Of a DNA stretch of 64,000 nucleotides, positions 24,578 through 33,081 are shown in pieces; the first letter of the stretch is position 1, and each line of letters opens with the position of its first letter. Both the position numbers and the translations under genes were made by a program. This stretch comes from Variovorax sp. V213. Lineage in GTDB: Bacteria; Pseudomonadota; Gammaproteobacteria; Burkholderiales; Burkholderiaceae_C. Where the stretch lies: NCBI RefSeq assembly GCF_041154455.1, contig NZ_AP028664.1, forward strand, positions 3,101,001 through 3,165,000. The letters run 5' to 3'. The notes beneath the pieces were generated by a model. That model worked only from the letters and a program-made list of their open reading frames with translations. It was not told the DNA's origin and did not search any database.

Positions 24578-26626
24578 TCAATCGGGTGGAGAGATTTCGA
24601 TGTGAAGCTTGTGGAGTTTTCGGTACAAGGTGTTGCGGCTGACATCGAGCGCCTTGGCGACGTTGCTCACGTTCCAGCGATGCTGCTCGAGCATCTGCAA
24701 CAGCACTTGCCGCTCGTTGGCCTGGATCGGGTTGAGTTTGACGGCGGGTGCCGCGTCGGAAGGCGCGGCGTCCGCTGAAGCTTCCGCGGGCTCGGATGCG
24801 GCGGGCAGCGCGGCATAGGCCGAGACGGGCGAAGGCACCACCCTGGCGGCCAACGACGGCAGATGTTCGCGGGTGATGGTCTTGCCGTCGGCCAGCGCCG
24901 CGGCGCTGCGCAGCACGTGGCGCAACTGCCGCAGGTTGCCGGGCCACGCATAGGCCATGAGCACGCGTTCGGCGTCTTCGCCCAGCCGGCTGTCGCTGCC
25001 GCCTTCGTCCTTCAGCACGTCGTGAATCAGTTCGCGCTTGTCGGTGCGGTCGCGCAGCGGTGGCAAGTCGAGTTCGATGCCGGCGAGCCGGTAGTAAAGG
25101 TCTTCGCGGAAGCGGCCTTCGCGCACCAGGCTCGGCAGGTGTTGATGGCTCGCGCTCACGAGCTGGAAATCCACCGGGTGGGTTTCCTCGGTGCCGAGCG
25201 GCGTGACCTGGCGCTCGTCGAGCACGCGCAACAGACGGGCCTGCAGCTCCAGCGGCATGTCGGCGATTTCATCGAGGAACAGCGTGCCGCCGTCGGCCTG
25301 CAAAATCTTGCCGCGCCGGCCGCTGCGCTGTGCACCGGTGAAGGCACCGGCCTTGTAGCCGAAGAGTTCGGATTCGATCAGCGTCTCGGGCAGGCTCGCG
25401 CAATTGACGGCGACGAAGGCGCCTTCGGCATGCGGGCTGGTCTCGTGGATGGCGCGTGCGAACACTTCCTTGCCCGAGCCTGTTTCGCCGCACAGCAGCA
25501 CCGGCGTGCGGCGCGCGACCACACGCCGGGCGGTGTCCAGGTGCGCAACGAGGCGTGCGTCCTTGAAGGTGCGAATGCCGGGCGCGCGCGGGGCCGATGG
25601 GCGCGACGGTGCGCGGAAGGCTTCGGCACCGGTCTCCGCCACGATGGGACCCGAACCCGCGCCGACTGCACGCGTTGCGCGCGACGGCGTTGCAGCATCG
25701 GAGGCGGGCCGACGCGCCACCGCAAAGAAGCGCAGCGCCGCGTTGGCTCGGTAGGCGACCACCGGATGAAATGAAGAAGAAAGACTGCGCTGCACGATGT
25801 CTTCGAGCGAGGTCTGGAACAGATCGTCGATGCGCTGCGTGCGGATCTCGTCCATTGTCTGCACGCCGAGCTGGAACAGCGCACTGCGGTTGGCCGCAAG
25901 AATGCGCCCGTCGTCGCCGACCGCGAGCTTGCCTTCGTGCAGCGTGTAGACGAACTCCGGCCGGCTGTGGAAGTGCAGCGGATGCGCATTCGAGAAGCGC
26001 ATGTCGATGAGGCGGTTCTCGATCATGCGCGCCGTCATGCCGAGCAGCACCAGTACGTGCTGCTGCATGAGGCTGGAGCGGCTCGTCACGTCGAGCACGG
26101 CGATGATCTCTCCGGACGGATCGAACACCGGCACCGCCGAACAGGTGAGCTGCGTGAAGTGGCTGAAGAAATGCTCTTCGCGCCGCACGGAGATCGGGTG
26201 CGCGGCCGCTAGGCAGGTCCCCATGCCGTTGGTCCCGGCCTCGGCCTCGCCCCACATGCCGCCGGCGCGCAGGCCCATGGGTTCCACTTCGGCCGCGAAC
26301 TCGGGCGAGGACACCATGTGCACGATGACGCCGTCGGTATCGGTCAGCACCACGGCGGACTCCGCATCCGCGAGCTGCTGGTAGAGCGTGGTCATCTCGT
26401 AGCGCGCGCACTCGATCACGTCGGCATGCTGGTTGCGCCGGCTCTGCAGGGCCGATGACGCGATGATCACGGGTTCGCGCGGTCGGCCCGGGTCGAGCTG
26501 GTATTGATTCAGGCAACGGCTCCACGAGCGCGTGACCAGATCGTTGCCTTCCTCGTGGAAGCCCCGCCTCACCACGTCGAGCACACGGTCAGCGTGCCTG
26601 TCGCCTTGTCGCAGCGTCAATGTCAT
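24578..26626 (-). CDS. Sigma54-dependent transcriptional activator, AcoR type
   Basis: 682 residues. A GAF-like sensor region (about residues 60-215, AGTNGMGTCLA and FDPSGEIIAVLDVT) and a PAS-like segment (about 220-280) precede the AAA+ domain: Walker A GETGSGKE, the sigma54-contacting GAFTGAQ loop, Walker B GGTLFLDEI and the arginine-finger region. A Fis-type helix-turn-helix forms the C terminus (WNVSNVAKALDVSRNTLYRKL). It has a good ribosome binding site (GGAG). It heads the operon with dmrB, the DHPS-like gene, DUF447 and mfnB, and is divergent from folB. AcoR relatives respond to small carbon compounds such as alcohols or aldehydes. Sigma54-like promoters upstream of fhcB, folB and the beta-RFAP synthase operon make these its likely targets. 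Confidence 0.92.
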   Translation of the reverse strand: MTLTLRQGDRHADRVLDVVRRGFHEEGNDLVTRSWSRCLNQYQLDPGRPREPVIIASSALQSRRNQHADVIECARYEMTTLYQQLADAESAVVLTDTDGVIVHMVSSPEFAAEVEPMGLRAGGMWGEAEAGTNGMGTCLAAAHPISVRREEHFFSHFTQLTCSAVPVFDPSGEIIAVLDVTSRSSLMQQHVLVLLGMTARMIENRLIDMRFSNAHPLHFHSRPEFVYTLHEGKLAVGDDGRILAANRSALFQLGVQTMDEIRTQRIDDLFQTSLEDIVQRSLSSSFHPVVAYRANAALRFFAVARRPASDAATPSRATRAVGAGSGPIVAETGAEAFRAPSRPSAPRAPGIRTFKDARLVAHLDTARRVVARRTPVLLCGETGSGKEVFARAIHETSPHAEGAFVAVNCASLPETLIESELFGYKAGAFTGAQRSGRRGKILQADGGTLFLDEIADMPLELQARLLRVLDERQVTPLGTEETHPVDFQLVSASHQHLPSLVREGRFREDLYYRLAGIELDLPPLRDRTDKRELIHDVLKDEGGSDSRLGEDAERVLMAYAWPGNLRQLRHVLRSAAALADGKTITREHLPSLAARVVPSPVSAYAALPAASEPAEASADAAPSDAAPAVKLNPIQANERQVLLQMLEQHRWNVSNVAKALDVSRNTLYRKLHKLHIEISPPD

Positions 26627-26743
26627 TGGAGTTCTCCGGCGCGTTCCATATGTCTCCTTGGTCGGCCCATTGTTGTGCCTGCCGAGTTACTGCGCACCGG
26701 GTGAAACACCAAGCACTCGCAGCCTCGCGGCGGGTCCGATCTC

Positions 26744-26758
26744 TGGCCTGCATTTTGC
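26744..26758 (+). promoter_or_regulatory. Candidate sigma54 promoter of folB
   Basis: TGGCCTG-CATT-TTGC on the plus strand matches the -24 (TGGC) and -12 (TTGC) elements with exact GG-N10-GC spacing, about 80 bp before the folB start and directly next to the divergent sigma54 activator gene. A TGTCTC half-site lies about 90 bp further upstream at 26651-26656. The remainder of the 210-bp intergenic region shows no other clear signal. Confidence 0.5.
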
Positions 26759-26836
26759 GTTGATGAATCCTGTCGTTGGCTGACTATCTGCCGCCAGACA
26801 CACTTTCAAACACATTCGAATCACTGGAGACACCAC

Positions 26837-27361
26837 TTGAACACCAGCCCGCGTCCTTCCACCGGTCCCTTTGCTTCGAATGTCTCGCATGCCCCCGGCG
26901 CGGTGGGCGCGGCCGAGGCGCCCGCGCCCATGGACCTGATCTTCATCGAAGGCTTCAGCGGCCAGACGGTGATCGGCATCCACGATTCGGAACTGCATCA
27001 TCCGCAACCGCTGGTGATCGACGTGCATGCCGGCGTGCCGCGCGCGCGCGCCTGCGACACCGACCGCATCGGCGACACGATCGACTACGGCGTGGTACGC
27101 GAGCGGCTGGTGCGGCTCCTGGCCGAGCACCGGCTGCAACTGCTCGAGGCCTTTGCCGAAGCCATTGCGGACATCCTCATCGACGAGTTCGGTGCCAGCT
27201 GGGTCCGCGTGAAGGTGGTGAAGCCGCGCAAGTTCGACGACGTGCAGGCCGTGGGGGTGCAGATCGAACGCCATGCGCCCACGCACCGCGCTTCCAAATC
27301 GGCGCCCGGTGCCACCGTGCTGAACTTTCTCGCCAGCGGCATGGTGCCCGCCAAGCACTGA
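26837..27361 (+). CDS. folB: Dihydroneopterin aldolase (FolB) with N-terminal extension
   Basis: 174 residues if translation starts at the TTG at 26837, which has GGAGA at proper spacing; an in-frame ATG at 26930 would give a standard-length FolB without the ~31-residue low-complexity leader. The catalytic domain shows MDLIFIEGFSGQTVIGIHDSE at its start, DTIDYGVVRERL in the middle, and the catalytic Lys region VKPRKFDDV. It cleaves dihydroneopterin to hydroxymethyl-dihydropterin and glycolaldehyde, a step shared by folate and H4MPT synthesis. Placed alone between a sigma54-like promoter and a bidirectional terminator, it is probably dedicated to the C1 cofactor. Confidence 0.85.
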   Translation: MNTSPRPSTGPFASNVSHAPGAVGAAEAPAPMDLIFIEGFSGQTVIGIHDSELHHPQPLVIDVHAGVPRARACDTDRIGDTIDYGVVRERLVRLLAEHRLQLLEAFAEAIADILIDEFGASWVRVKVVKPRKFDDVQAVGVQIERHAPTHRASKSAPGATVLNFLASGMVPAKH

Positions 27362-27401
27362 ACATTGCACACTGCTGCCGCTAGTAGCGGCATGACAAAG
27401 G

Positions 27402-27433
27402 AAAAAACCGACGCGGTTCACGCGTCGGTTTTT
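27402..27433. terminator. Bidirectional rho-independent terminator between folB and fae
   Basis: A perfect 8-bp stem CCGACGCG (27408-27415) and CGCGTCGG (27421-27428) with a GTTCA loop is flanked by six A residues on the left and five T residues on the right, so it can terminate both the plus-strand folB transcript and the minus-strand fae operon. Confidence 0.9.
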
Positions 27434-27444
27434 GTTTGTGCGTT

Positions 27445-27957
27445 TCAGAGGTGGGCAGCGAACGGATGCGCCGTCTTGCCCTTCTTTTCCACCACCTCGG
27501 CGGCGGTCGGCAGACCAGCCACTGCGCGCTGGATGGACTCGCGGGTGGCCTGGTAGTTGTAGTCCTGGATCTTCTTGTCGTCGTCGGCAAGCCAGTGTAT
27601 GAACACGCCGACGCAGATGAACAGGTTGTCCGCCTCCGCCATGGGGATGGTGCCATCCTCCACGCTGTCGGCCACCGCCAGCGCCACGCCGCGCTGCGCC
27701 GGACCGAACATCTGCACCGCCTGCTTGGCGCCCTTGATGGTCACTTTGTTGAACATCACGGTGGCCGGTTTGGTCAGCAGGTTGGGCGCCACGACTGCGA
27801 GCAGCGAAGTGAAGCCGTCCTTGTTGTTCGTCAACGCGTTGGCGAAGGCCGTCTCGGCAGCGCTGCCGCGCGGCCCGATGATCAGGTCGATATGGGCTAC
27901 TTCATTGCCGTCGCCAACGAGCGATTCGCCCACCATCAGTCGATCGATTTTTGCCAT
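27445..27957 (-). CDS. fae: Formaldehyde-activating enzyme (Fae)
   Basis: 170 residues, the canonical length, starting MAKIDRLMVGESLVGDGNEVAHIDL. His22 in the GNEVAHID motif is the catalytic residue position; MFNKVTIKGAKQAVQMFGPAQRGVA and the C-terminal HPFAAHL also match Methylobacterium Fae closely. Fae condenses formaldehyde with H4MPT to methylene-H4MPT, the entry into the oxidation pathway. A clear ribosome binding site (AGGAGAC) precedes the ATG at 27957. It is the last gene of the seven-gene operon, 83 bp after the CitG-like gene; that gap could hold an additional promoter, but none is convincing. Confidence 0.97.
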   Translation of the reverse strand: MAKIDRLMVGESLVGDGNEVAHIDLIIGPRGSAAETAFANALTNNKDGFTSLLAVVAPNLLTKPATVMFNKVTIKGAKQAVQMFGPAQRGVALAVADSVEDGTIPMAEADNLFICVGVFIHWLADDDKKIQDYNYQATRESIQRAVAGLPTAAEVVEKKGKTAHPFAAHL

Positions 27958-28040
27958 GGTTTCGAGTCTCCTCTCAGAGGTCCAAGGTGATTAGGGTCAT
28001 TACGACACCGGTCAGGAAGACCAGCGCAATGCCATGGGTA

Positions 28041-28979
28041 TCACGATCCGTGCCATGCGTTCGCGGCATCGCGCGCGGGTGCCGCGCACGACTGGATCCA
28101 GCCCGAAAGCAGCAGCGCCGCCACGGTGAAATCGGCGCTCGTCCCGGGGTTGACGCCCGCAGCCTTGAGAGAAAGGTCCCAGGCGGCAAAGCCGGGGTCG
28201 GCATCGAGCACGGCGCCCGCGCCAGCACGCTCGCGCCAGGCCTGCGCCGCCGTCATGACAGTCTGTGCCACGCGCTCGCCGTGTTTTCGAACAATGTGTG
28301 AATCGGGAAAGGCGCCGAGGCAAGCCAGGTAAAGCCGTTGGACGGAAGCCACAGTGGCCGCATCCGGTGGCATGTCGGCATCGGCCAGAACCACCCCGCA
28401 ACCGGGCTGGTAGGCGGGCGCCTGGAACGCCAGCGCGAACAGATCCGCAAAACCGTCGCGGTACTGGCGCGCGATGAGATCGCGGTCCGCGGCCAGGGCC
28501 ATGGCGGCGCGCAGATCGATGGTGGGGGCATCGTGCACGTCCTGCTCCGCCGCGCTTCCGAGGCCTCCCGGATGCGCGCGTGCGATGGCGCGGTAGGCCG
28601 CGCTGGCGTCGTCGATGTCGAGCGTGGCCAGCACGCCCTCGATGGCGGCGCGCAAGGCCGCGGGCGTGGCGGCGCCGGGGTGCCGCTCCACGGCCAGCGC
28701 AATGGGCGCGCACAGCAGCAGGATGCCGAGGTTGGTGTTGCACCCGGCGACCGCCCACGTGGCCTCCACCGCGGCCTCGATGCGCTCCCCCACGCGCAAG
28801 CCGGGTTCGAACAGCGCGCCGGCCGCGGCGCGCGCGCTGGCGATGAACATCGAAGCCTGCATGCCGTGGCCGGGCGAGGCCTGGCTCACGTTGCCCGGCT
28901 TGCGCACGGCCACGTCGAGCCAGCAGGCCCGAAGGAAACAGGCCCGGGCGCGCTCGGTGGACGCTTGGCGCATGGCCAT
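28041..28979 (-). CDS. CitG/MdcB-like triphosphoribosyl-dephospho-CoA synthase family protein
   Basis: 312 residues, mostly helical, with family motifs KPGNVSQASPGHGM near residue 30 and TNLGILLLCAPIA near residue 80, plus VNPGTSADFTVAALLL near the C terminus. Classical members transfer a triphosphoribosyl group from ATP to dephospho-CoA for citrate or malonate lyases, but no such lyase genes are present. Members in H4MPT clusters have been noted in methylotrophs without an assigned reaction. A transfer of a phosphoribosyl unit in H4MPT-type cofactor synthesis would fit the context and is an inference. The start overlaps the stop of the upstream RimK-like gene by one to three bases. Confidence 0.78.
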   Translation of the reverse strand: MAMRQASTERARACFLRACWLDVAVRKPGNVSQASPGHGMQASMFIASARAAAGALFEPGLRVGERIEAAVEATWAVAGCNTNLGILLLCAPIALAVERHPGAATPAALRAAIEGVLATLDIDDASAAYRAIARAHPGGLGSAAEQDVHDAPTIDLRAAMALAADRDLIARQYRDGFADLFALAFQAPAYQPGCGVVLADADMPPDAATVASVQRLYLACLGAFPDSHIVRKHGERVAQTVMTAAQAWRERAGAGAVLDADPGFAAWDLSLKAAGVNPGTSADFTVAALLLSGWIQSCAAPARDAANAWHGS

Positions 28980-29935
28980 CAGGCGCGGCGCTCCGGAGCC
29001 ACGCTCTCGTGCACGCGGCGCCGGACCTGCGCCATCTTGCGGTCGAGCAGGTCATCGACGATGGCGCGCGCGATGTTGAAACCCGTGACGCGCTGCAGCC
29101 CCTGCCAGGCGGCCACGCCGTTGACCTCCAGCACCTGGATCCTCGGTCCGCTGGCCGCGGCGATGAGGTCCACGCCCGCGTAGTCCATGTCCAGCGCGTG
29201 AGCCGCGCCTTCGGCCATGCGCGCGAGCGCCGGCTCCAGTTCGGCCGGCTCGCAGCGCGCGCCCTGCGCCACGTTGTGGACCCAGTGCGTGCTGACGCGC
29301 CGCATCGCGGTGATGGCACGCCCGCCCACCACCATCACGCGCCAGTCGAAACCGGGCGAAGCCATCGGCGGGACGAAGCGCTGCAGGTAGGCAAGGCCCG
29401 CGTAGCCCGCATCGATGTCGGGCATGGGATGGTGCACGCCGTCGACCTCGCCCACGAGCCGGAGGTTCTTGCCCTGCGATCCGAACAGGGGCTTGAGCAC
29501 CAGTGCATGCCCCGCGGCCGTCTCGCGCATGGCGATGCGCCGCGCCTGCGCCGCCGATTCGGTGGCCCAGGTGGCGGGTGCCGGGATGCGCGCGGCATGC
29601 AGCAGCAGGCTGGTCATCGACTTGTCGACCGTGCGCTCGATGGCGCGGGCATCGTTGTAGACCGGCACCCCCAGTTCGCGCAGCGCGTGCAGCACGCCGA
29701 GCCGCTTGGTGACCTGCTCGAAGCTGCCGCCGGCAATACCGCGCACCAGCACCGCATCGGGCAGTTCGCGGCCATAGCCGGGAATGACCAGGCCATGCCA
29801 GGCCGCGGTGGTGTCGATGTTGCAATCGGCCAGATCGACGCAGCGCCCCACCGCGCCGCGAGCACGCAGAGCGGCCTGCAGCTGGCGGGTGTGCCAGCCG
29901 ATCTCGTCGGTCATGATGACGATGCGCATGGCCAT
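28979..29935 (-). CDS. RimK-like ATP-grasp ligase (MptN-like)
   Basis: 318 residues from the ATG at 29935 (AAGG about 8 bases upstream). The ATP-grasp pattern is visible: VLKPLFGSQGKNLRL for the ATP-binding strand and loop, LQRFVPP, DWRVMVVGG, and the metal-site end DYAGVDLIAA followed by VLEVNGVAAWQG. RimK-family enzymes attach glutamate to proteins or cofactors; MptN in archaea adds glutamate to tetrahydromethanopterin. Located between mch and the CitG-like gene, it is probably a cofactor-modifying amide ligase. The exact acceptor is not known. Confidence 0.8.
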   Translation of the reverse strand: MAMRIVIMTDEIGWHTRQLQAALRARGAVGRCVDLADCNIDTTAAWHGLVIPGYGRELPDAVLVRGIAGGSFEQVTKRLGVLHALRELGVPVYNDARAIERTVDKSMTSLLLHAARIPAPATWATESAAQARRIAMRETAAGHALVLKPLFGSQGKNLRLVGEVDGVHHPMPDIDAGYAGLAYLQRFVPPMASPGFDWRVMVVGGRAITAMRRVSTHWVHNVAQGARCEPAELEPALARMAEGAAHALDMDYAGVDLIAAASGPRIQVLEVNGVAAWQGLQRVTGFNIARAIVDDLLDRKMAQVRRRVHESVAPERRA

Positions 29936-29945
29936 GTGATTGCCT

Positions 29946-30953
29946 TCATGCTTCCTGCAGCCAGAGGCGCTGCAGCAGCTCCATGTCGGGCGCGCCGCCG
30001 TGCCAGGTGTTGCCGCTGTCGATGTTGCTGACCCACACCTCGGCCGGTGCGAACAAAGCGCCGTCGATCTTGTAGAAGTCGTATTCGACCTCCTTGAAGA
30101 TGTGGGCGAAGGAGCGGCCGTGGTCGCGTGAATTGCGCGACGGCAGCGCGCGGGCCAGCCCACGCGCCGCATCGTCGTCGCCGCGGACCGTCAGGTGCAC
30201 GCGGCCGCCGTACAGAATGGCATCGTTGGTGCGGCCCATGGCCTCGACGCCATCGGCACTTGGCGACGGCAGCGGCGCGGTGCCCGCGCCATCGACGATG
30301 TCGGCCAGCGCAAAACCCAGCTCGTGCGCCTTGTGCAGTGCCACCTCGAGCACACGCGCCACCACCTGCGTCGTACCCGCGAGGCTGGTGGTGGGCGTGA
30401 GGATCAGGGTCAGCGCCTCGGGGGCCAGGCCGCAATCGCGCAGGAGCTTGTCGATCACGACCTTGGGCGGGGCACGGTCGACCTCCAGCACCAGCGCGCC
30501 GCATGGCGCGTGGTCGCGGTAGTCCAGTTCGGCAAAGAGCTTTTCCTTCACCGCCAGTGCACGTGCCGGACCGGAGCCGAGCGAAAAGAATTTCTTTCCG
30601 CCGGTTTCTTCCTTGGTTGCCGCGAGGCTCCAGCCCGCGTACTGGCTGCCCAGGCAGGCCAGCACCGGCTGCGAGCTGCGCACGTCGAGCCATGTGGGCC
30701 AGCCCTCGGCACTGGCGCCGCTGCGCAGGTTCACACGCCCGAGTCCGCCCATGCAGATCTCGCCCACGCACAGGCCTGCCGCCACGCTGCCGGGTGCCTC
30801 GATGCCGGCATCGACGATGTGCACGCCGGTGTCGTCGCGGCGCACCCGCAGCCCGAGCGCATCGGCGTCGGCCAGCAGGCGCTCGACCAGCGGACGCGCC
30901 AGCAGGTTGACGCTCAGGCCCGCGGCGGCCCTGGGCGAGGAAGTGTTGCTCAT
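29946..30953 (-). CDS. mch: Methenyl-H4MPT cyclohydrolase (Mch)
   Basis: 335 residues, close to the usual 320-330. Family features include VNLLARPLVERLL at the N terminus, GLCVGEICMGGLGRV, LACLGSQYAGWSL and FFSLGSGPARALA in the first half, and TNDAILYGGRVHLTV later. Mch hydrolyses methenyl-H4MPT to formyl-H4MPT, between MtdB and Fhc. Start at 30953 overlaps the upstream ATP-grasp stop by four bases; the next gene begins 10 bp downstream. Confidence 0.96.
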   Translation of the reverse strand: MSNTSSPRAAAGLSVNLLARPLVERLLADADALGLRVRRDDTGVHIVDAGIEAPGSVAAGLCVGEICMGGLGRVNLRSGASAEGWPTWLDVRSSQPVLACLGSQYAGWSLAATKEETGGKKFFSLGSGPARALAVKEKLFAELDYRDHAPCGALVLEVDRAPPKVVIDKLLRDCGLAPEALTLILTPTTSLAGTTQVVARVLEVALHKAHELGFALADIVDGAGTAPLPSPSADGVEAMGRTNDAILYGGRVHLTVRGDDDAARGLARALPSRNSRDHGRSFAHIFKEVEYDFYKIDGALFAPAEVWVSNIDSGNTWHGGAPDMELLQRLWLQEA

Positions 30954-32101
30954 GCGTGGGTCTCCAGTGATTGCAGTAGCCGTTCGCGGCCTTCGTTCAA
31001 GCGGGCGCGCACCTGCTGCGCGCTGGTGCCGCTCGCGGTCAGGGTGCACACGGGGTCGTCGATGTCGAAACGCTGGCCCGCAGCCGGCACATCGCGCAGG
31101 CCGGGCCAAGCGGCGAGCCGTCGCGCGGCGGCCGCATCGAGTTCGATGGGTTGCCGTGCGAACACGATCTCGATGCCTTCGATGTCTTGCGCCGGCAAAG
31201 GCGTCGACGGCGGCAGCTCGCCCTGCAGGCAGGCGCGCACGTGCGCCTGCATCACGCCCGGCGAGCCATCCGGCCGACGGTAGAGGCTCATGCTGGCCGG
31301 CGGACGGGGGTTGATCTCGAGCACACCGATGGTGTCGCCGTCGCGCACGAAGTCGAGGCTGCACAGGCCGCGCAGCTCGAACTCGACGGTCAATGCGCGT
31401 GCGATCGAAGTCACCCGGTCTGCAACGTCGCCGGGCAAGGGCACCGGTCCGATGGCACCGCAGAACACGTAGGGCCGCGTGCCGAAGCGGCGCACGCTCT
31501 GCTCGTTGAAGCCGAGCACACGGACGTCGTGGCCATTGGCGATGAAGGTGGCCGACATCGGCAGCCCCGGCATCTCGCGTTGGAAGTAATGGTGCGATGA
31601 AGGTGGCTCGTCCATCGACCAGGGCGCATGGCGCACATGCCAGCCGCCGCAGCCATGCGCGTCTTTCATCAACCATCCCGCGGGATCCTCCGGCGGCCGC
31701 AGCAGCACCTGGGGAAAGGGCATGACGCGCGCCGAAAGAAAGCCGAAGAATGCCGCCGGATCGCGCAGGCGGCGTACGGCGGCCGGCGCGGTGCCGATCA
31801 GCGGCAGCACGGCCGCGCCCTCTTCGAGCAAGTCGGGCTCGCCTTCGAAGCCGCTGCCCGCGATCCAGCCCAGCACCGGATCGCCGTCCGCGCCCTCTTT
31901 GGCCAGCGTATGCAACGCTGCCATCACGCTGGCGGCATCGATCTGCAAGCTGCCCGGCGTACCGATCGGCAGCCAGCGCGATGCGGCGCGGCACGTGTCG
32001 ATGTCGCCGAACAGATCGAGCGCGACAACCTTGAAGCCGTCGCCGGCCGCTGCCTCGGCCATGGCGCGCGCGGAGATGGCGGCAACGGCAATCGTCGGCA
32101 T
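30950..32101 (-). CDS. ATP-grasp protein of the H4MPT operon
   Basis: 383 residues, start at 32101, directly after mtdB (14-bp gap) and overlapping mch. It begins MPTIAVAAISARAMAEAA, like carboxylate-amine ligase folds with a Rossmann-type start. The ATP-grasp centre is seen in GWLMKDAHGCGGWHVR and the metal-binding end in CSLDFVRDGDTIGVLEINPRPPAS. It is conserved beside mtdB and mch in methylotrophs and is assumed to take part in H4MPT-type cofactor synthesis. No substrate can be assigned from the sequence. It is one of three distinct ATP-grasp proteins in this C1 island. Confidence 0.8.
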   Translation of the reverse strand: MPTIAVAAISARAMAEAAAGDGFKVVALDLFGDIDTCRAASRWLPIGTPGSLQIDAASVMAALHTLAKEGADGDPVLGWIAGSGFEGEPDLLEEGAAVLPLIGTAPAAVRRLRDPAAFFGFLSARVMPFPQVLLRPPEDPAGWLMKDAHGCGGWHVRHAPWSMDEPPSSHHYFQREMPGLPMSATFIANGHDVRVLGFNEQSVRRFGTRPYVFCGAIGPVPLPGDVADRVTSIARALTVEFELRGLCSLDFVRDGDTIGVLEINPRPPASMSLYRRPDGSPGVMQAHVRACLQGELPPSTPLPAQDIEGIEIVFARQPIELDAAAARRLAAWPGLRDVPAAGQRFDIDDPVCTLTASGTSAQQVRARLNEGRERLLQSLETHA

Positions 32102-32115
32102 TGGGCAGCGGCGCT

Positions 32116-33033
32116 TCAAGCCGTCTTGGCGGCCTGCTCGACCAGGAACGCGCGCGCCACGGCAAAGGCTTCGGCAAAGCTCAGCACCTGCGCCTTCTCG
32201 GCCTCGCACATCTGCACCAGCAGGCGATGCTGCGTCTGGTACTTGACGTTGCCCACGGCCAGCGCGCCAATGCCCACGGCCTGGGTCCCGGCCAGCGGCT
32301 TGGCGTCGTCCATCACGCCCACGCCGGCGATGCCCTCCGGCGGCACGGCGTTCACGTCGGCCGCCACCTTGAGCCGAGTCGCGGCACCGAGCGCTTCGCC
32401 GGACACCACCTGCACGCCCGCGGCCGCGCAGGCCAGCAGCACGTCGGCATCGGCGATGGAGCGGCGCACGGCATCGGGGTCGCCGCCCGAGAGGCCGTGC
32501 AAGCTCACGCCGAAGCGCTTCCCGGTTTCATCCGCCGCCTCCTGCGCCGCGTCGATGCCGTTGCGGCTCGACAGGTAAACGTCGGCCCCGGCCTGCGCCG
32601 CGATCACGCCGGCCACACGGCCCACCGGCCCCGTGCCGCCGAGGATCACCACCCGCTGGCCTTCCAGGCCGTGGCCATGATTGCGCTTCAACGCGGCCTC
32701 CACGCACGCGACCATGGCCGCGGCCGTGGTGTAGGCACCGCTGGGGTCGGCCATCAGCGAGACGACGAAGGGCTTGACCATCGAGGTCCTTGCGCGCTCG
32801 AGCATGTCGGCCGCCAGCTGCGCATCGCGCCCGCCAATGAAGATGCCGGTGCGCGCAACGCCCTTGGGCCCGCGCGAGAAGATGGTGTCCTGCGTCAGCC
32901 CGGTGATGCGGTCGAGCGCCACGCCGCAATACGGCACGATGATCTGGTAGCCCGCGTCCGCCGCCATGTTGATGTCGAACGGACTCATCTGGGGGCCGGG
33001 GGTGAACATGTGGAGGATGCGGGGACGTTCCAT
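32116..33033 (-). CDS. mtdB: Methylene-H4MPT dehydrogenase (MtdB)
   Basis: 305 residues. The N terminus MERPRILHMFTPGPQMSPFDINMAADAG (first part of it) is typical of MtdB, and the Rossmann dinucleotide-binding loop is ILGGTGPVGRVAG. MtdB oxidises methylene-H4MPT to methenyl-H4MPT with NAD or NADP. The residues after the second strand (YLSSRNGID) suggest possible NADP acceptance, but cofactor preference cannot be settled by eye. Second gene of the operon, 48 bp after beta-RFAP synthase. Confidence 0.96.
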   Translation of the reverse strand: MERPRILHMFTPGPQMSPFDINMAADAGYQIIVPYCGVALDRITGLTQDTIFSRGPKGVARTGIFIGGRDAQLAADMLERARTSMVKPFVVSLMADPSGAYTTAAAMVACVEAALKRNHGHGLEGQRVVILGGTGPVGRVAGVIAAQAGADVYLSSRNGIDAAQEAADETGKRFGVSLHGLSGGDPDAVRRSIADADVLLACAAAGVQVVSGEALGAATRLKVAADVNAVPPEGIAGVGVMDDAKPLAGTQAVGIGALAVGNVKYQTQHRLLVQMCEAEKAQVLSFAEAFAVARAFLVEQAAKTA

Positions 33034-33081
33034 GAGAGAGAGCCTGCGTTTGGAATGAATGGAAAAGTTGGATGGGCGAGT

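Noticed and set aside
26777..26791. Second sigma54-like element TGGCTGA-N4-CTGC before folB
   Set aside because: Spacing is right, but the -12 part lacks TTGC; the element at 26744-26758 fits better.
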